NCBI GenBank assembly: GCA_016935045.1
Contig: JAFGRS010000041.1
Location: 1 to 9,520, forward strand
DNA length: 9,520 bases
Direction of reading: 5' to 3'
Source: Lentisphaeria bacterium
GTDB taxonomy: Bacteria > Verrucomicrobiota > Lentisphaeria > Oligosphaerales > JAFGRS01
Numbering within the stretch: position 1 is the first letter of the stretch; every line of letters starts with the position of its first letter. Made by a program: the position numbers and the translations under genes. Positions 1 through 6,620 of the stretch are shown here, in pieces. Under the pieces are notes generated by a model, which made no database searches, was not told the DNA's origin, and saw only the letters and a list, made by a program, of their open reading frames with translations.

Positions 1-2043
1 AGGGACATCCTGGAGGCCTTTCCCAACCTCCCCAATCCGCCGTCCCCATTCCTGGCTGCACTGGCTCCGAAGATGGTCCTGGACATCTGGAGCTTCGGCA
101 GCCGGTTCTCGGACACGAGCCGTTACCTCGAGGCCCTGAAGGGATACGGCGTGGACGAACTGGCCATCATCTTCCACGTCTGGCAACGGCACGGATACGA
201 CAACGCCCTCCCGGAACACCTCCCCGCAAACCCCGGACTCGGCGGCGAAGAGGAAATGCGGGAACTGGGAGCAACCGCCCGCCGACTCGGGTATCTCTTC
301 TCCCTGCACGAGAACTACATCGACTACTACCCCAATTATCCTCACTATACCGACAAAGCGGTGGCGGTGGACTCCCGAGGCCATCCAATTCCGGCCTGGT
401 ACATGCCTTCGACGGGCCTCCAGTCGTTTCGCCTGAAGCCCACCTGGATCGACCGCTATGTGACGGATCAGTCGCCACAGATCCACGCCCGATACGGAAC
501 GACGGCGGCGTACCTGGACGTGCACAGCACGAGTCTTCCCTGGCACATGGACTTCGAGGCGGGGGTGGAAGGCGCGGCGAGCATGCGTCACGCGCTGGCT
601 ACGGTGACGGACCTGTTCCGGTCCATGCGGGAGATCCATGGGGGGCCGCTGTTCGGCGAGGGCAACTACCATGCGGTGTGGGCGGGGCGTATCGACGGCT
701 GCGAAGCGCAGGTTGGGGGTCGTGGGGGGGAGATTCGGCCGCTGCTGGTGGATTTCGACCTGCTGAAGGTCCACCCCCTGGCGGTGAACCACGGCATGGG
801 ATACTACTCGCGCTGGCACCGGGAACGGAGCGGCCGGCCGAACGACCAGGACCTGACCAAGTACCGGGCCCAGGAGCTGGCCTACGGGCACGCCGCCTTC
901 CTCAACACCGGGATCATGGACAACCTGACGCAGGCGCTGCGGGAATACTACCTGGTGCAGCCCATCCAGGCCCGCTACGGCGCGGCCCTTCCCCGCCGGA
1001 TCGAGTACCAGTTCGACGGCGGCGCACCGGGGCGCTGGGTCAGCGCGAACGTGGCCTGCCGCAACCATGCTCCCCGCCGTCTGCACACCGCCTACGACAA
1101 CGGTCTCGAGCTGTGGATCAACGACGACCGTGGTCCCTGGGATGTCGAAGGGCAGCGTCTCCCGGCGTACGGGTTCCTGGCCCGGGGCGCCGGTGTGACG
1201 GCATGGACCGCACTCCGGAACGGCGCCTGCGTCGCGGACTTCGCGGAGACCCCGGAACGACTGTTCGTCGATCCGCGAACCTGCCAGGGAATGTACTCGG
1301 ATCGGACCTCGGTCGTGGCCATTCGGCCCCTGCTTCCGGAGCTGGTGCAGACGGCCGACAGGGAATTCCGGATCACCTACCGGTTCGACGTCTCCGAACG
1401 CCTGCCCAAAGCGTACATCACGTTCGTGCATTTCACGGACGCGGAGAACCGGATCCTCTGGCAGAACGACCACCGTGCCGCCACGCCGACATCGGAATGG
1501 CCCCCGGGCCAGGTCTACGGTGACGGCCCGCACACGGTGTCCGTACCCGACCGTTTCGGGCCGGGGACGTATGACATCCGGGTGGGGCTGTTCCTCCCGG
1601 GCCAGGGACGCCTGGCGCTGGACGGCAGGGATGGCAGGGGCAACAGCTATTCTGTCGGGCAGCTCCGGGTGTCTTCTGCCGGCGGGGGTCTGGCATTGAC
1701 CCTGGAGCCGCCGCCCGAGGGCCCGGGCAGTCTCCTGGAAGGGCGCAATCCGGCCGCCACCGTGGTCGATTTCGGGCCGCTGCGTTCGAGTGTGGCTCTG
1801 CGCATCGACAAAGGGACGCGGGAGTGGCGGGCCATGCCCATCCCGCACGGGTACGCGGGGCAGGTGAGCATCGACCTCCGCGCCCTGGATCCGGGGGTGA
1901 CGCAGGCGGGTGGGGAGGTGACGGCCCTGGCGGCGGACGGCCGGGAAATCGGCCCGCTGCCGGTACGCCGGGAGGGATCCTGGATCCACTTCAACACCAC
2001 CACCGGGGAGGCCCGCTGCTACCGGGTGCGGTCCCGGCCCTGA
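1..2043 (+). CDS. Glycoside-hydrolase-like TIM-barrel protein with C-terminal beta domains (5' end outside window)
   Basis: The frame is open from base 1 through the ATG at 73 with protein-like sequence, so I read this as the last 680 codons of a longer gene, not as a gene starting at 73. Numbering from base 1, residues about 25-320 look like a (beta/alpha)8 barrel of the glycoside hydrolase superfamily: alternating hydrophobic strands and helices, many aromatic and acidic residues, and two acidic strand-end motifs, YLDVHS (Asp173) and GPLFGEG (Glu220), which are plausible catalytic residues. About residues 325-425 look like a beta-rich domain following the barrel. About 450-560 (FRITYRF, YITFVHF, GTYDIRVGLF) reads as an immunoglobulin-like sandwich, and a last small beta domain follows. 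The likely role is cleavage or binding of a complex glycan; the substrate cannot be told. Any export signal would lie upstream. The family is not identified with certainty; DUF5696-type or GH101-like barrels are candidates. The gene converges on the phosphoesterase gene. Confidence 0.72.
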   Translation, partial: RDILEAFPNLPNPPSPFLAALAPKMVLDIWSFGSRFSDTSRYLEALKGYGVDELAIIFHVWQRHGYDNALPEHLPANPGLGGEEEMRELGATARRLGYLFSLHENYIDYYPNYPHYTDKAVAVDSRGHPIPAWYMPSTGLQSFRLKPTWIDRYVTDQSPQIHARYGTTAAYLDVHSTSLPWHMDFEAGVEGAASMRHALATVTDLFRSMREIHGGPLFGEGNYHAVWAGRIDGCEAQVGGRGGEIRPLLVDFDLLKVHPLAVNHGMGYYSRWHRERSGRPNDQDLTKYRAQELAYGHAAFLNTGIMDNLTQALREYYLVQPIQARYGAALPRRIEYQFDGGAPGRWVSANVACRNHAPRRLHTAYDNGLELWINDDRGPWDVEGQRLPAYGFLARGAGVTAWTALRNGACVADFAETPERLFVDPRTCQGMYSDRTSVVAIRPLLPELVQTADREFRITYRFDVSERLPKAYITFVHFTDAENRILWQNDHRAATPTSEWPPGQVYGDGPHTVSVPDRFGPGTYDIRVGLFLPGQGRLALDGRDGRGNSYSVGQLRVSSAGGGLALTLEPPPEGPGSLLEGRNPAATVVDFGPLRSSVALRIDKGTREWRAMPIPHGYAGQVSIDLRALDPGVTQAGGEVTALAADGREIGPLPVRREGSWIHFNTTTGEARCYRVRSRP

Positions 2044-2112
2044 CGGAGCGGGGCGCCGGAAACGGGGGGAGCCCCGGCAGAACGCCCGAAGAAGATGCGC
2101 TCGGGCCCGCCG

Positions 2113-2169
2113 CCTGCCTGTGCGTCGCACCTGCCTGCGTCGCGGACGCGACAGGCAGGCGCAGACAGG
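2113..2169. repeat. Nested palindromic (REP-like) element
   Basis: CCTGCCTG occurs at 2113-2120 and 2130-2137, 17 bases apart. Its complement CAGGCAGG is at 2152-2159 and a one-mismatch copy, CAGACAGG, at 2162-2169. The outer pair and the inner pair can form concentric stems. Inside the inner pair, TCGCG 2140-2144 faces CGCGA 2147-2151, and between the two left arms TGCG-T-CGCA at 2121-2129 is itself a small palindrome. The whole could fold as a cruciform or as a strong RNA stem on either strand. Its place between two convergent 3' ends is typical of repetitive extragenic palindromes and bidirectional terminator-like stems. That it is a dispersed family is inference, as only one copy is in this window. 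Confidence 0.6.
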
Positions 2170-2192
2170 TCCTCGGCGGTATCCCGAACGGC

Positions 2193-2220
2193 CGCAGGTA
2201 CGGCGGAGGATCCGCCTGCG
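2193..2220. repeat. Bulged inverted repeat in the convergent spacer
   Basis: The right arm TCCGCCTGCG (2211-2220) is complementary to CGCAGG (2193-2198) joined to CGGA (2204-2207), leaving a five-base bulge in the left arm and a three-base loop. The same bases also contain the simpler hairpin GGCGGA / TCCGCC with loop GGA. It lies 24 bases beyond the nested palindrome and could form part of the same structured 3' region. Confidence 0.4.
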
Positions 2221-2435
2221 CCCGAAGTTCCGCGCTGACCTCAGCCCACGTCCCGTTCCCTTCCCGCGCTCGCTGCAGCTTCGCGGGCGCTTCCGCGCAA
2301 ACGCGGCACTCCGACGGGCGCCTCGCAGCCGACAGTGACAGCGAGAGCATGGCCGGCGACAGACACATCTCCCCCGTACGGCTCCTGTGCACGCGCCCCA
2401 CGACCAGCGTGGTGACGTCTGGTCTGCGGCGTGGT

Positions 2436-3908
2436 TCAGTCCGTGCGCTTGAGGTCGCAGGTCCTGAGTATGAGCTCGCCCTCGAACTCCGCTTCGAGCA
2501 CCCAGCGCAGAAGTCCGTCCTGCGGCAGGCCTTCCGCCGGGGTGCTTTTGCGGACGTACTTCCAGGATTGGTCCGAGAGGCTTTCGATCGGGTAGTGCAG
2601 GATGAGCCTCGAAGTGCCGTCAGCGCCCTGCTGCAGCAGGCGCAGTTCCGCATGTCCGGCAAAGCTCCTGTCGCGTCTGCAGCGGGCCTGGATCTGGAAA
2701 CGCATGCCCCGTGCCGCCACGATGGGACGGGCGAGGAGACCCATGGGCAGCATCGCCGAGGAACACAGCCGGAAAACGGGTTGCCCGGATTCGGCGTCCT
2801 GTTCCACCCGCACTGCCTGGGCGCTGGGATCCCGCAGCCACACGGTCCAGTCCTCCAGGCATGCGGTCTGACTGACATCGCCCTGAACCTGCGGCATGGA
2901 CAGGCAGGTGGCGCCGCGAGGAGGGGCCGGAATCGGCCGGTTGACCCGGGCGGCGAACTCGATGGACCCCGGGGACGGCCCCGGGCGCACACGGAGGCCC
3001 CATGCCGCCGCGACCGCCCCCAGCAGCAGCACGGCAAGCACAGCGGCGCCGGTCTGCCAACGCCGGGCCGAACGGACCACGCGGTCCAGGCATTCGACGC
3101 TGACCCGTTCGGACTGCGCCCGGGAAGCATCGAGGGGCCGGAAGTCCAGCATCTCCCGAACCGGCTCCGGACGTGCCGCAGCGGCCAGGCGCAGGAAGGC
3201 AGGGACCTGTTGGGCGGGCACCCGGGCCCGGGCCAGCGCCTCGCGGTAGCCGTCCAGGTCGAAGGGCACACGCCGGAAACGCACCTCCATCGCGCTGTCG
3301 TCGAACAGGCAGTAGGAAGCCCGCATGTCACCGTCCCGGGGGTAGCCCACGGAGCCCACGTTGACGATGTAGCGTTTCCCCTCCTCCGCGGCGAAGTCCG
3401 TCGGCACGAGCCAGTGGGGCGTGCCGCTGCGCCCGATGATGAAGAGGCCGGGGACATGGCTGTGCCCGATGAAGAAGATCGCCTCCGGGCCGGAGTCCCA
3501 GGCGGCCAGGGCCTCGTCGGGAGTGAGAACGTAACCGAAGGCGGCGGGGCAGGCTGGGTTGCCGTGGGTACAGCGGAACCCGTTGCCGTTCAGTGCATGT
3601 GGGAAACCGCCGAGGAAGGCGGCGGCCTTCGGGTCCAGCTGCCCTGCGGTCCACTCGATGGTGCGCCGGGCATTGTCGTTGAATACGGCTGCATCGAGGC
3701 GCCCCGCAATGACCGCATCGTGATTGCCCAGCACAAAGTGGTTGATTCGGGCATAGGCTTTCTCCAGCACGCCGGCCGGATCGGGACCGTAGCCCACAAG
3801 GTCGCCCAGGCAGAGGATGCGGTCGACACCGACACTGAGCACATCCGCCAGCACCGCGCTCAGCGCCTGGCTGTTGCCGTGGACGTCGGACAGCACCGCG
3901 TAGCGCAT
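2436..3908 (-). CDS. Membrane-anchored calcineurin-like metallophosphoesterase with C-terminal beta domain
   Basis: 490 residues, start at the ATG of MRYAVLSDVHGN, the usual family beginning. Residues 1-215 are a YfcE/MJ0936-type calcineurin-like phosphoesterase with all metal-binding motifs: DVH (Asp8, His10), GDLVGYGPDP (Asp36), GNHD (Asn62-His63-Asp64), CTHGN (His115) and GHSH (149-151). Such enzymes hydrolyse phosphomonoesters or phosphodiesters with two bound metal ions; the substrate here is unknown. Residues 216-285 form a helical, Arg-rich linker. About residues 286-305 are one hydrophobic membrane segment. Residues 310-490 are a predicted beta-rich domain with a Pro-rich neck and several cysteines, reminiscent of carbohydrate-binding jelly rolls, but with no motif I can name. 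There is no signal peptide and arginines cluster before the membrane segment, so the enzyme should be cytoplasmic and the C-terminal domain outside. It lies 170 bases downstream of the helical-repeat gene on the same strand. Catalytic domain sure; function of the tail unknown. Confidence 0.92.
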   Translation of the reverse strand: MRYAVLSDVHGNSQALSAVLADVLSVGVDRILCLGDLVGYGPDPAGVLEKAYARINHFVLGNHDAVIAGRLDAAVFNDNARRTIEWTAGQLDPKAAAFLGGFPHALNGNGFRCTHGNPACPAAFGYVLTPDEALAAWDSGPEAIFFIGHSHVPGLFIIGRSGTPHWLVPTDFAAEEGKRYIVNVGSVGYPRDGDMRASYCLFDDSAMEVRFRRVPFDLDGYREALARARVPAQQVPAFLRLAAAARPEPVREMLDFRPLDASRAQSERVSVECLDRVVRSARRWQTGAAVLAVLLLGAVAAAWGLRVRPGPSPGSIEFAARVNRPIPAPPRGATCLSMPQVQGDVSQTACLEDWTVWLRDPSAQAVRVEQDAESGQPVFRLCSSAMLPMGLLARPIVAARGMRFQIQARCRRDRSFAGHAELRLLQQGADGTSRLILHYPIESLSDQSWKYVRKSTPAEGLPQDGLLRWVLEAEFEGELILRTCDLKRTD

Positions 3909-3925
3909 TTCCTCCTCTCTCCCTC
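3909..3925 (-). promoter_or_regulatory. Purine-only ribosome-binding tract directly before the phosphoesterase start
   Basis: On the minus strand 17 purines in a row (GAGGGAGAGAGGAGGAA) run straight into the ATG. The AGGAGG core ends only two bases before the start, too close for ideal pairing. A GGGAG copy further up leaves about eleven bases. The tract gives overlapping Shine-Dalgarno registers and supports this ATG. Confidence 0.65.
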
Positions 3926-3981
3926 GCGGACCGCCGTGATGGAACCGACCCGGGCGGGAAGCCTGCCGGACGGAACTCCTC

Positions 3982-4007
3982 CCGGGCGCCACGGCGACGC
4001 CGCCCGG
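3982..4007. repeat. Hairpin between the helical-repeat gene and the phosphoesterase gene
   Basis: CCGGGCG (3982-3988) and CGCCCGG (4001-4007) are perfect 7-base inverted arms around a 12-base loop that itself can pair GGC with GCC. It lies in the 170-base gap between two minus-strand genes (3909-4078), about 75 bases before the phosphoesterase start. No T-run follows on the minus strand. It may protect or attenuate a shared transcript or simply reflect GC-rich sequence. I see no good promoter in the gap. Confidence 0.4.
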
Positions 4008-4078
4008 CGGACAGGCGCCGAATACTGCCGCGCCCGGATCGGCGGATGACTCCAGACCCACCCATGAACCGATGCGGA

Positions 4079-4888
4079 TCAGATGTGGTCCGCGCCGGTC
4101 ATCTCGAGTTCGAGGGAATCCGCCTCCATGGCGATGGCAAGCACGATCTCGCGTGCCAGCTCCAGGTTCAGACGATGGCTGGGAACGGTCTCGCGCATGA
4201 CCACCTTGTCCGGCCCCTCCTCGCTCTTTTCGACCAGAAACTTGCCGTATTTCGCCGTGACGTTCCGACGGGTGATGGTATCCAGCACACTGGCCGTGGG
4301 TTGCCCGCATTCCGTGTAGATGGTGGTGAGGGGCTGTCCGCCCTTCGACACGGCGTTGAAGGTCACCACCAACTGCTGTTTCCGGCCCCCCTCGAGGGGG
4401 ACGCGAAGGTAGAGGTACCCCTCCTCTTCCCAGGACATTTCGGTGGCAATGTCGGCCAATGCCTTGCGGAACAACTCGACATGCTCCGCGGCCGTGTCCC
4501 CCTGCTCTTCCGCATCGGCCCCCGTTTGCAGGTGAGCGGCACGGTAGCCGTTGACATCCGCCAACGCCCGTTCCCATTCCTCCTCGTCCTCCCCGATGTC
4601 CAGGCCCGTGATGGTCTGCAGGGCCGAGACGGCCGAGCCGCGCAGGCCCGGATGCGTCCTGACCACCTGAAGCAGGTCGCCGCATGCCGAGGCGTAGGCC
4701 CAGGCACGCACCAGCATGATGGCCGCCCAACGGCTGTTCTCGGGCAGCGACGGATCGGTGACCAGGGCCGCAACACGGGCGCCGGCGACGTCCGCGCCGA
4801 GCTGCTGGAGTGCGCGGCGAGCCTTGGCCCGAAGTCGGTAATCGGCGAGAGCCGCGATGAGCTTCCCCACCTGGTCGCTGCTGCCCAT
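4079..4888 (-). CDS. Helical-repeat protein with CesT/YbjN-like C-terminal domain
   Basis: 269 residues from the ATG at 4888, chosen because AGGGAGGT lies eight bases upstream; the frame stays open further upstream, but that stretch does not look coded. Residues 5-118 are all-helical, with HEAT-like helix pairs (KARRALQQLG, ARVAALVTDPSLPENSRWAA, LRGSAVSALQTITG). A very acidic turn (GEDEEEWE, 99-106) leads on to a mixed alpha/beta domain at about 135-269. That domain starts with a helix (HVELFRKALADI), runs through strands (GYLYLRVPL, QQLVVTFNAV) and ends in a helix with an acidic tail, the layout of CesT chaperone / YbjN-like domains. Such domains bind partner proteins; no catalytic residues are evident. 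No signal peptide or membrane segment, so cytoplasmic. It is first in a probable unit with the membrane phosphoesterase and could be its partner (inference). Fold assignments are by eye and moderate. Confidence 0.75.
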   Translation of the reverse strand: MGSSDQVGKLIAALADYRLRAKARRALQQLGADVAGARVAALVTDPSLPENSRWAAIMLVRAWAYASACGDLLQVVRTHPGLRGSAVSALQTITGLDIGEDEEEWERALADVNGYRAAHLQTGADAEEQGDTAAEHVELFRKALADIATEMSWEEEGYLYLRVPLEGGRKQQLVVTFNAVSKGGQPLTTIYTECGQPTASVLDTITRRNVTAKYGKFLVEKSEEGPDKVVMRETVPSHRLNLELAREIVLAIAMEADSLELEMTGADHI

Positions 4889-4961
4889 GTCGGTATACCT
4901 CCCTGCTGTGGAACCGGACAGATGCTGCGCCACGGACGCCACTCGCGACGTCCTCTCATAC

Positions 4962-4989
4962 TCTATAGCGGCGGGAAAGCCTTTGTCCA
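4962..4989 (-). promoter_or_regulatory. Candidate sigma-70-type promoter for the helical-repeat gene
   Basis: On the minus strand TGGACA (4984-4989; five of six matches to TTGACA) is followed after 16 bases by TATAGA (4962-4967; four of six to TATAAT). The predicted start would leave an untranslated leader of about 65-70 bases before the ATG at 4888. AT-rich hexamers are rare in this GC-rich spacer, which raises the weight of the match. Not tested. Confidence 0.45.
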
Positions 4990-5024
4990 CGCCGCAGGGC
5001 AGGAAAACGGGAATGCCCGGGTGC

Positions 5025-5053
5025 GGAAACCCAATGCCCGATATGGGGTCTAT
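5025..5053 (+). promoter_or_regulatory. Candidate ECF-sigma-type promoter for the protease gene
   Basis: GGAAAC (5025-5030) and GTCTAT (5048-5053) are 17 bases apart and match the general GGAAC ... GTC pattern of ECF (RpoE-like) promoters. Transcription would start about 70 bases before the protease ATG. In Escherichia coli degP is driven by sigma E, so an envelope-stress promoter is plausible. The motif is short and could be chance. Confidence 0.28.
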
Positions 5054-5126
5054 TTCGTGGATGTGTTTTCCATACACCGGGGGCCGCAGGTGGCGACTCC
5101 CTGCCAAGACAAGGAGATGTGCAGCG

Positions 5127-6620
5127 ATGAAGCAGGTGTGGACTCATGGAACCCGGGTGCGGGTCCTCGTGGCCGTGGTGACTGCGGCGGGCCTTGCGTC
5201 CGCTCTCGTGTCGCCTGCCGCGGCGGCCGACGAGGATCTGCAGGTGGCGGAGAGACTGGAGGCAGCCTTCACGAAGGTCGCCGAGCGCGCCAAGCCTGCC
5301 GTGGTGGTCATCACCAACAAGCAGGTCGCTCCCAGGCAGCCGTTCCAGCAGATGCCGCCGGAGCTGTGGAGGTACTTCGGCTTCCCCTTCGAACCGCCCC
5401 GGCAACCGGATGGCGACCCGCGTGAACCCGGTCCCCGGAGCAAGCCGCGGCCCGAAACCGCCGGCAAGGGCTCCGGCGTGATCATCCGCGAGGACGGATA
5501 CATCGTGACCAACTACCACGTCATCGAGGGCAACGATGCCCTGGAGGTCAAGCTGGACGACGGACGCGTCTTCGACAGCGAGCGCGACCCCAAGGGCCTC
5601 ACCGTGGTCGGCGTGGACAAGGAAACGGACCTGGCGGTACTGCGCATCGGCGGGGGTTCTGTCACCGGCCTGCCGACGCTCCCCTTCGCGGATTCCGACG
5701 CCTTGCGCGTGGGGGCCTGGGCCATTGCCATCGGCGCCCCTTTCAACCTGGACTACTCCGTGACCGTGGGCCATGTCAGCCAGAAGGGACGCTACGACGT
5801 CGGCATGACCACCTTCGAGAACTACATCCAGACCGACGCCTCGATCAACCCCGGCAACAGCGGCGGCCCGTTGCTGAATATCCGGGGCGAGGTCATCGGA
5901 ATCAACGAGTTCATCGTCACCGGCGGCGGGATGAACCGCGGCAGCATCGGTCTCGGCTTCGCCATTGCCTCGAACCTGGTGCGTCAGGTCGCGGAAGACC
6001 TGATCCAACACGGCGAGGTCATGCGACCGTTCCTGGGAATCAGCATGCAGTTGCTCGACGACACCCTCAAACAGCAGTTTGGGGTCGAGGCCGGCGTGCT
6101 GGTCAGTGAAGTGCTGCCCGGAGACCCGGCGGAAAAAGCCGGGGTGAAACCGGGAGATGTGGTCACCCATGTGGGGGAAAAGGAGGTCCGCACCCCCCAC
6201 GACCTGCTCTTCGCCGTTCTCTCCTATGACCCCGGGGACAAAATCCGGCTTCAGATCATGCGCAAGGGAAAACCCGTGAGCGTCGAGGTGGTGGCGAGAC
6301 GCCGCAGCGGCGACGATACGGCCGGCACCCCCATCCGCGGCCGCCAGGACATGCTGGACAAGCTCGGCATTACCGTCGAGGAGACGGACGAAGGCGTCTT
6401 CGTGGGAGCCGTGGTGGGGAGCAGTCCGGCGGATCGGGCGGATCTCCGGCGGGGCGACCGAATCCTGGAGGTCAACCAGACCGAAACGCAACGGACGGAA
6501 GACGTGATCGGGGCCCTGAAGAAAACGCGGAACAACGTGGCGGTGTTCTACATCGACCGTCGGGGCAGCAAACGCTACGTCGGCGTCGAACTGGAGCCGG
6601 GCAAGGAGGAGAAGGAGTAA
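5127..6620 (+). CDS. htrA: Periplasmic serine protease of the HtrA/DegP (Do) family
   Basis: 497 residues. The ATG at 5127 is chosen because AAGGAG lies ten bases upstream and a Sec signal peptide begins there: basic start, hydrophobic core at about 12-28, likely cleavage after Ala34 (AAA before DED). The mature protein degrades or refolds damaged envelope proteins. The trypsin-like domain (about 40-295) has the full triad: His131 in TNYHVIEG, Asp168 in TDLAVL and Ser245 in NPGNSGGPL. A Pro-rich segment at 68-112, with a WRYFGFPF element, sits where DegP has its LA loop. PDZ1 covers about 298-392 (PFLGISM, AEKAGVKPGD) and PDZ2 about 405-490 (ADRADLRRGDRILEVN), giving the usual two-PDZ length. 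A charged tail (EPGKEEKE) ends the protein. It is divergent from the helical-repeat gene, and its last 46 bases overlap the helicase gene tail to tail. Family sure; whether DegP or DegQ type is not decidable. Confidence 0.96.
   Translation: MKQVWTHGTRVRVLVAVVTAAGLASALVSPAAAADEDLQVAERLEAAFTKVAERAKPAVVVITNKQVAPRQPFQQMPPELWRYFGFPFEPPRQPDGDPREPGPRSKPRPETAGKGSGVIIREDGYIVTNYHVIEGNDALEVKLDDGRVFDSERDPKGLTVVGVDKETDLAVLRIGGGSVTGLPTLPFADSDALRVGAWAIAIGAPFNLDYSVTVGHVSQKGRYDVGMTTFENYIQTDASINPGNSGGPLLNIRGEVIGINEFIVTGGGMNRGSIGLGFAIASNLVRQVAEDLIQHGEVMRPFLGISMQLLDDTLKQQFGVEAGVLVSEVLPGDPAEKAGVKPGDVVTHVGEKEVRTPHDLLFAVLSYDPGDKIRLQIMRKGKPVSVEVVARRRSGDDTAGTPIRGRQDMLDKLGITVEETDEGVFVGAVVGSSPADRADLRRGDRILEVNQTETQRTEDVIGALKKTRNNVAVFYIDRRGSKRYVGVELEPGKEEKE

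Larger units (their letters stand above)
2044..2435. other. Convergent intergenic spacer rich in inverted repeats
   Basis: These 392 bases lie between two genes that end toward each other, and I see no convincing gene. Apart from the nested palindrome at 2113-2169, the spacer holds a weak hairpin just after the upstream stop (CGGGGC 2049-2054 with GCCCCG 2071-2076), a bulged stem at 2193-2220, a longer-looped stem CCCGCG 2263-2268 with CGCGGG 2282-2287, and a compact hairpin CCGCG-CAAA-CGCGG at 2293-2306. None is followed by a T-run, so no classical intrinsic terminator can be called. Short open frames cross the spacer on both strands, but their Arg/Pro/Ala-rich composition is that of GC-rich non-coding DNA. 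A 3'-end or terminator role, or a dispersed repeat, are the likeliest readings. Confidence 0.55.

Noticed and set aside
2049..2076. Intrinsic terminator after the glycoside-hydrolase-like gene
   Set aside because: A six-base GC stem exists, but there is no T-run after it, so the call cannot be supported.
1991..3457. Minus-strand frame of 488 codons overlapping the phosphoesterase in another frame
   Set aside because: A frame shadow of a gene with intact metal-binding motifs; Arg/Ser/Pro-rich product without recognisable features.
1824..4049. Long plus-strand frame of 741 codons across the spacer and opposite the phosphoesterase gene
   Set aside because: It overlaps the glycoside-hydrolase-like gene and the clearly coded phosphoesterase, and its composition is low-complexity Arg/Gly/Pro.
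3909..4730. Upstream extension of the phosphoesterase frame
   Set aside because: It would run through the helical-repeat gene in another frame. The family begins at MRYAVLSDVHGN, which has a purine-rich ribosome site.
5012..5040. A shared operator in front of the protease and helicase genes because both have 21-base direct repeats
   Set aside because: The repeat sequences differ (AATGCCCG and AACCCGCCGCC); only the spacing is shared, which may be coincidence.
4889..5107. N-terminal extension of the helical-repeat protein to an upstream ATG
   Set aside because: The extension covers the candidate promoter and has no coding look. A good AGGGAGGT site precedes the ATG at 4888.
4857..5126. N-terminal extension of the protease by 90 codons
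   Set aside because: It would place a Sec signal peptide in the middle of the protein and would overlap the divergent gene start.
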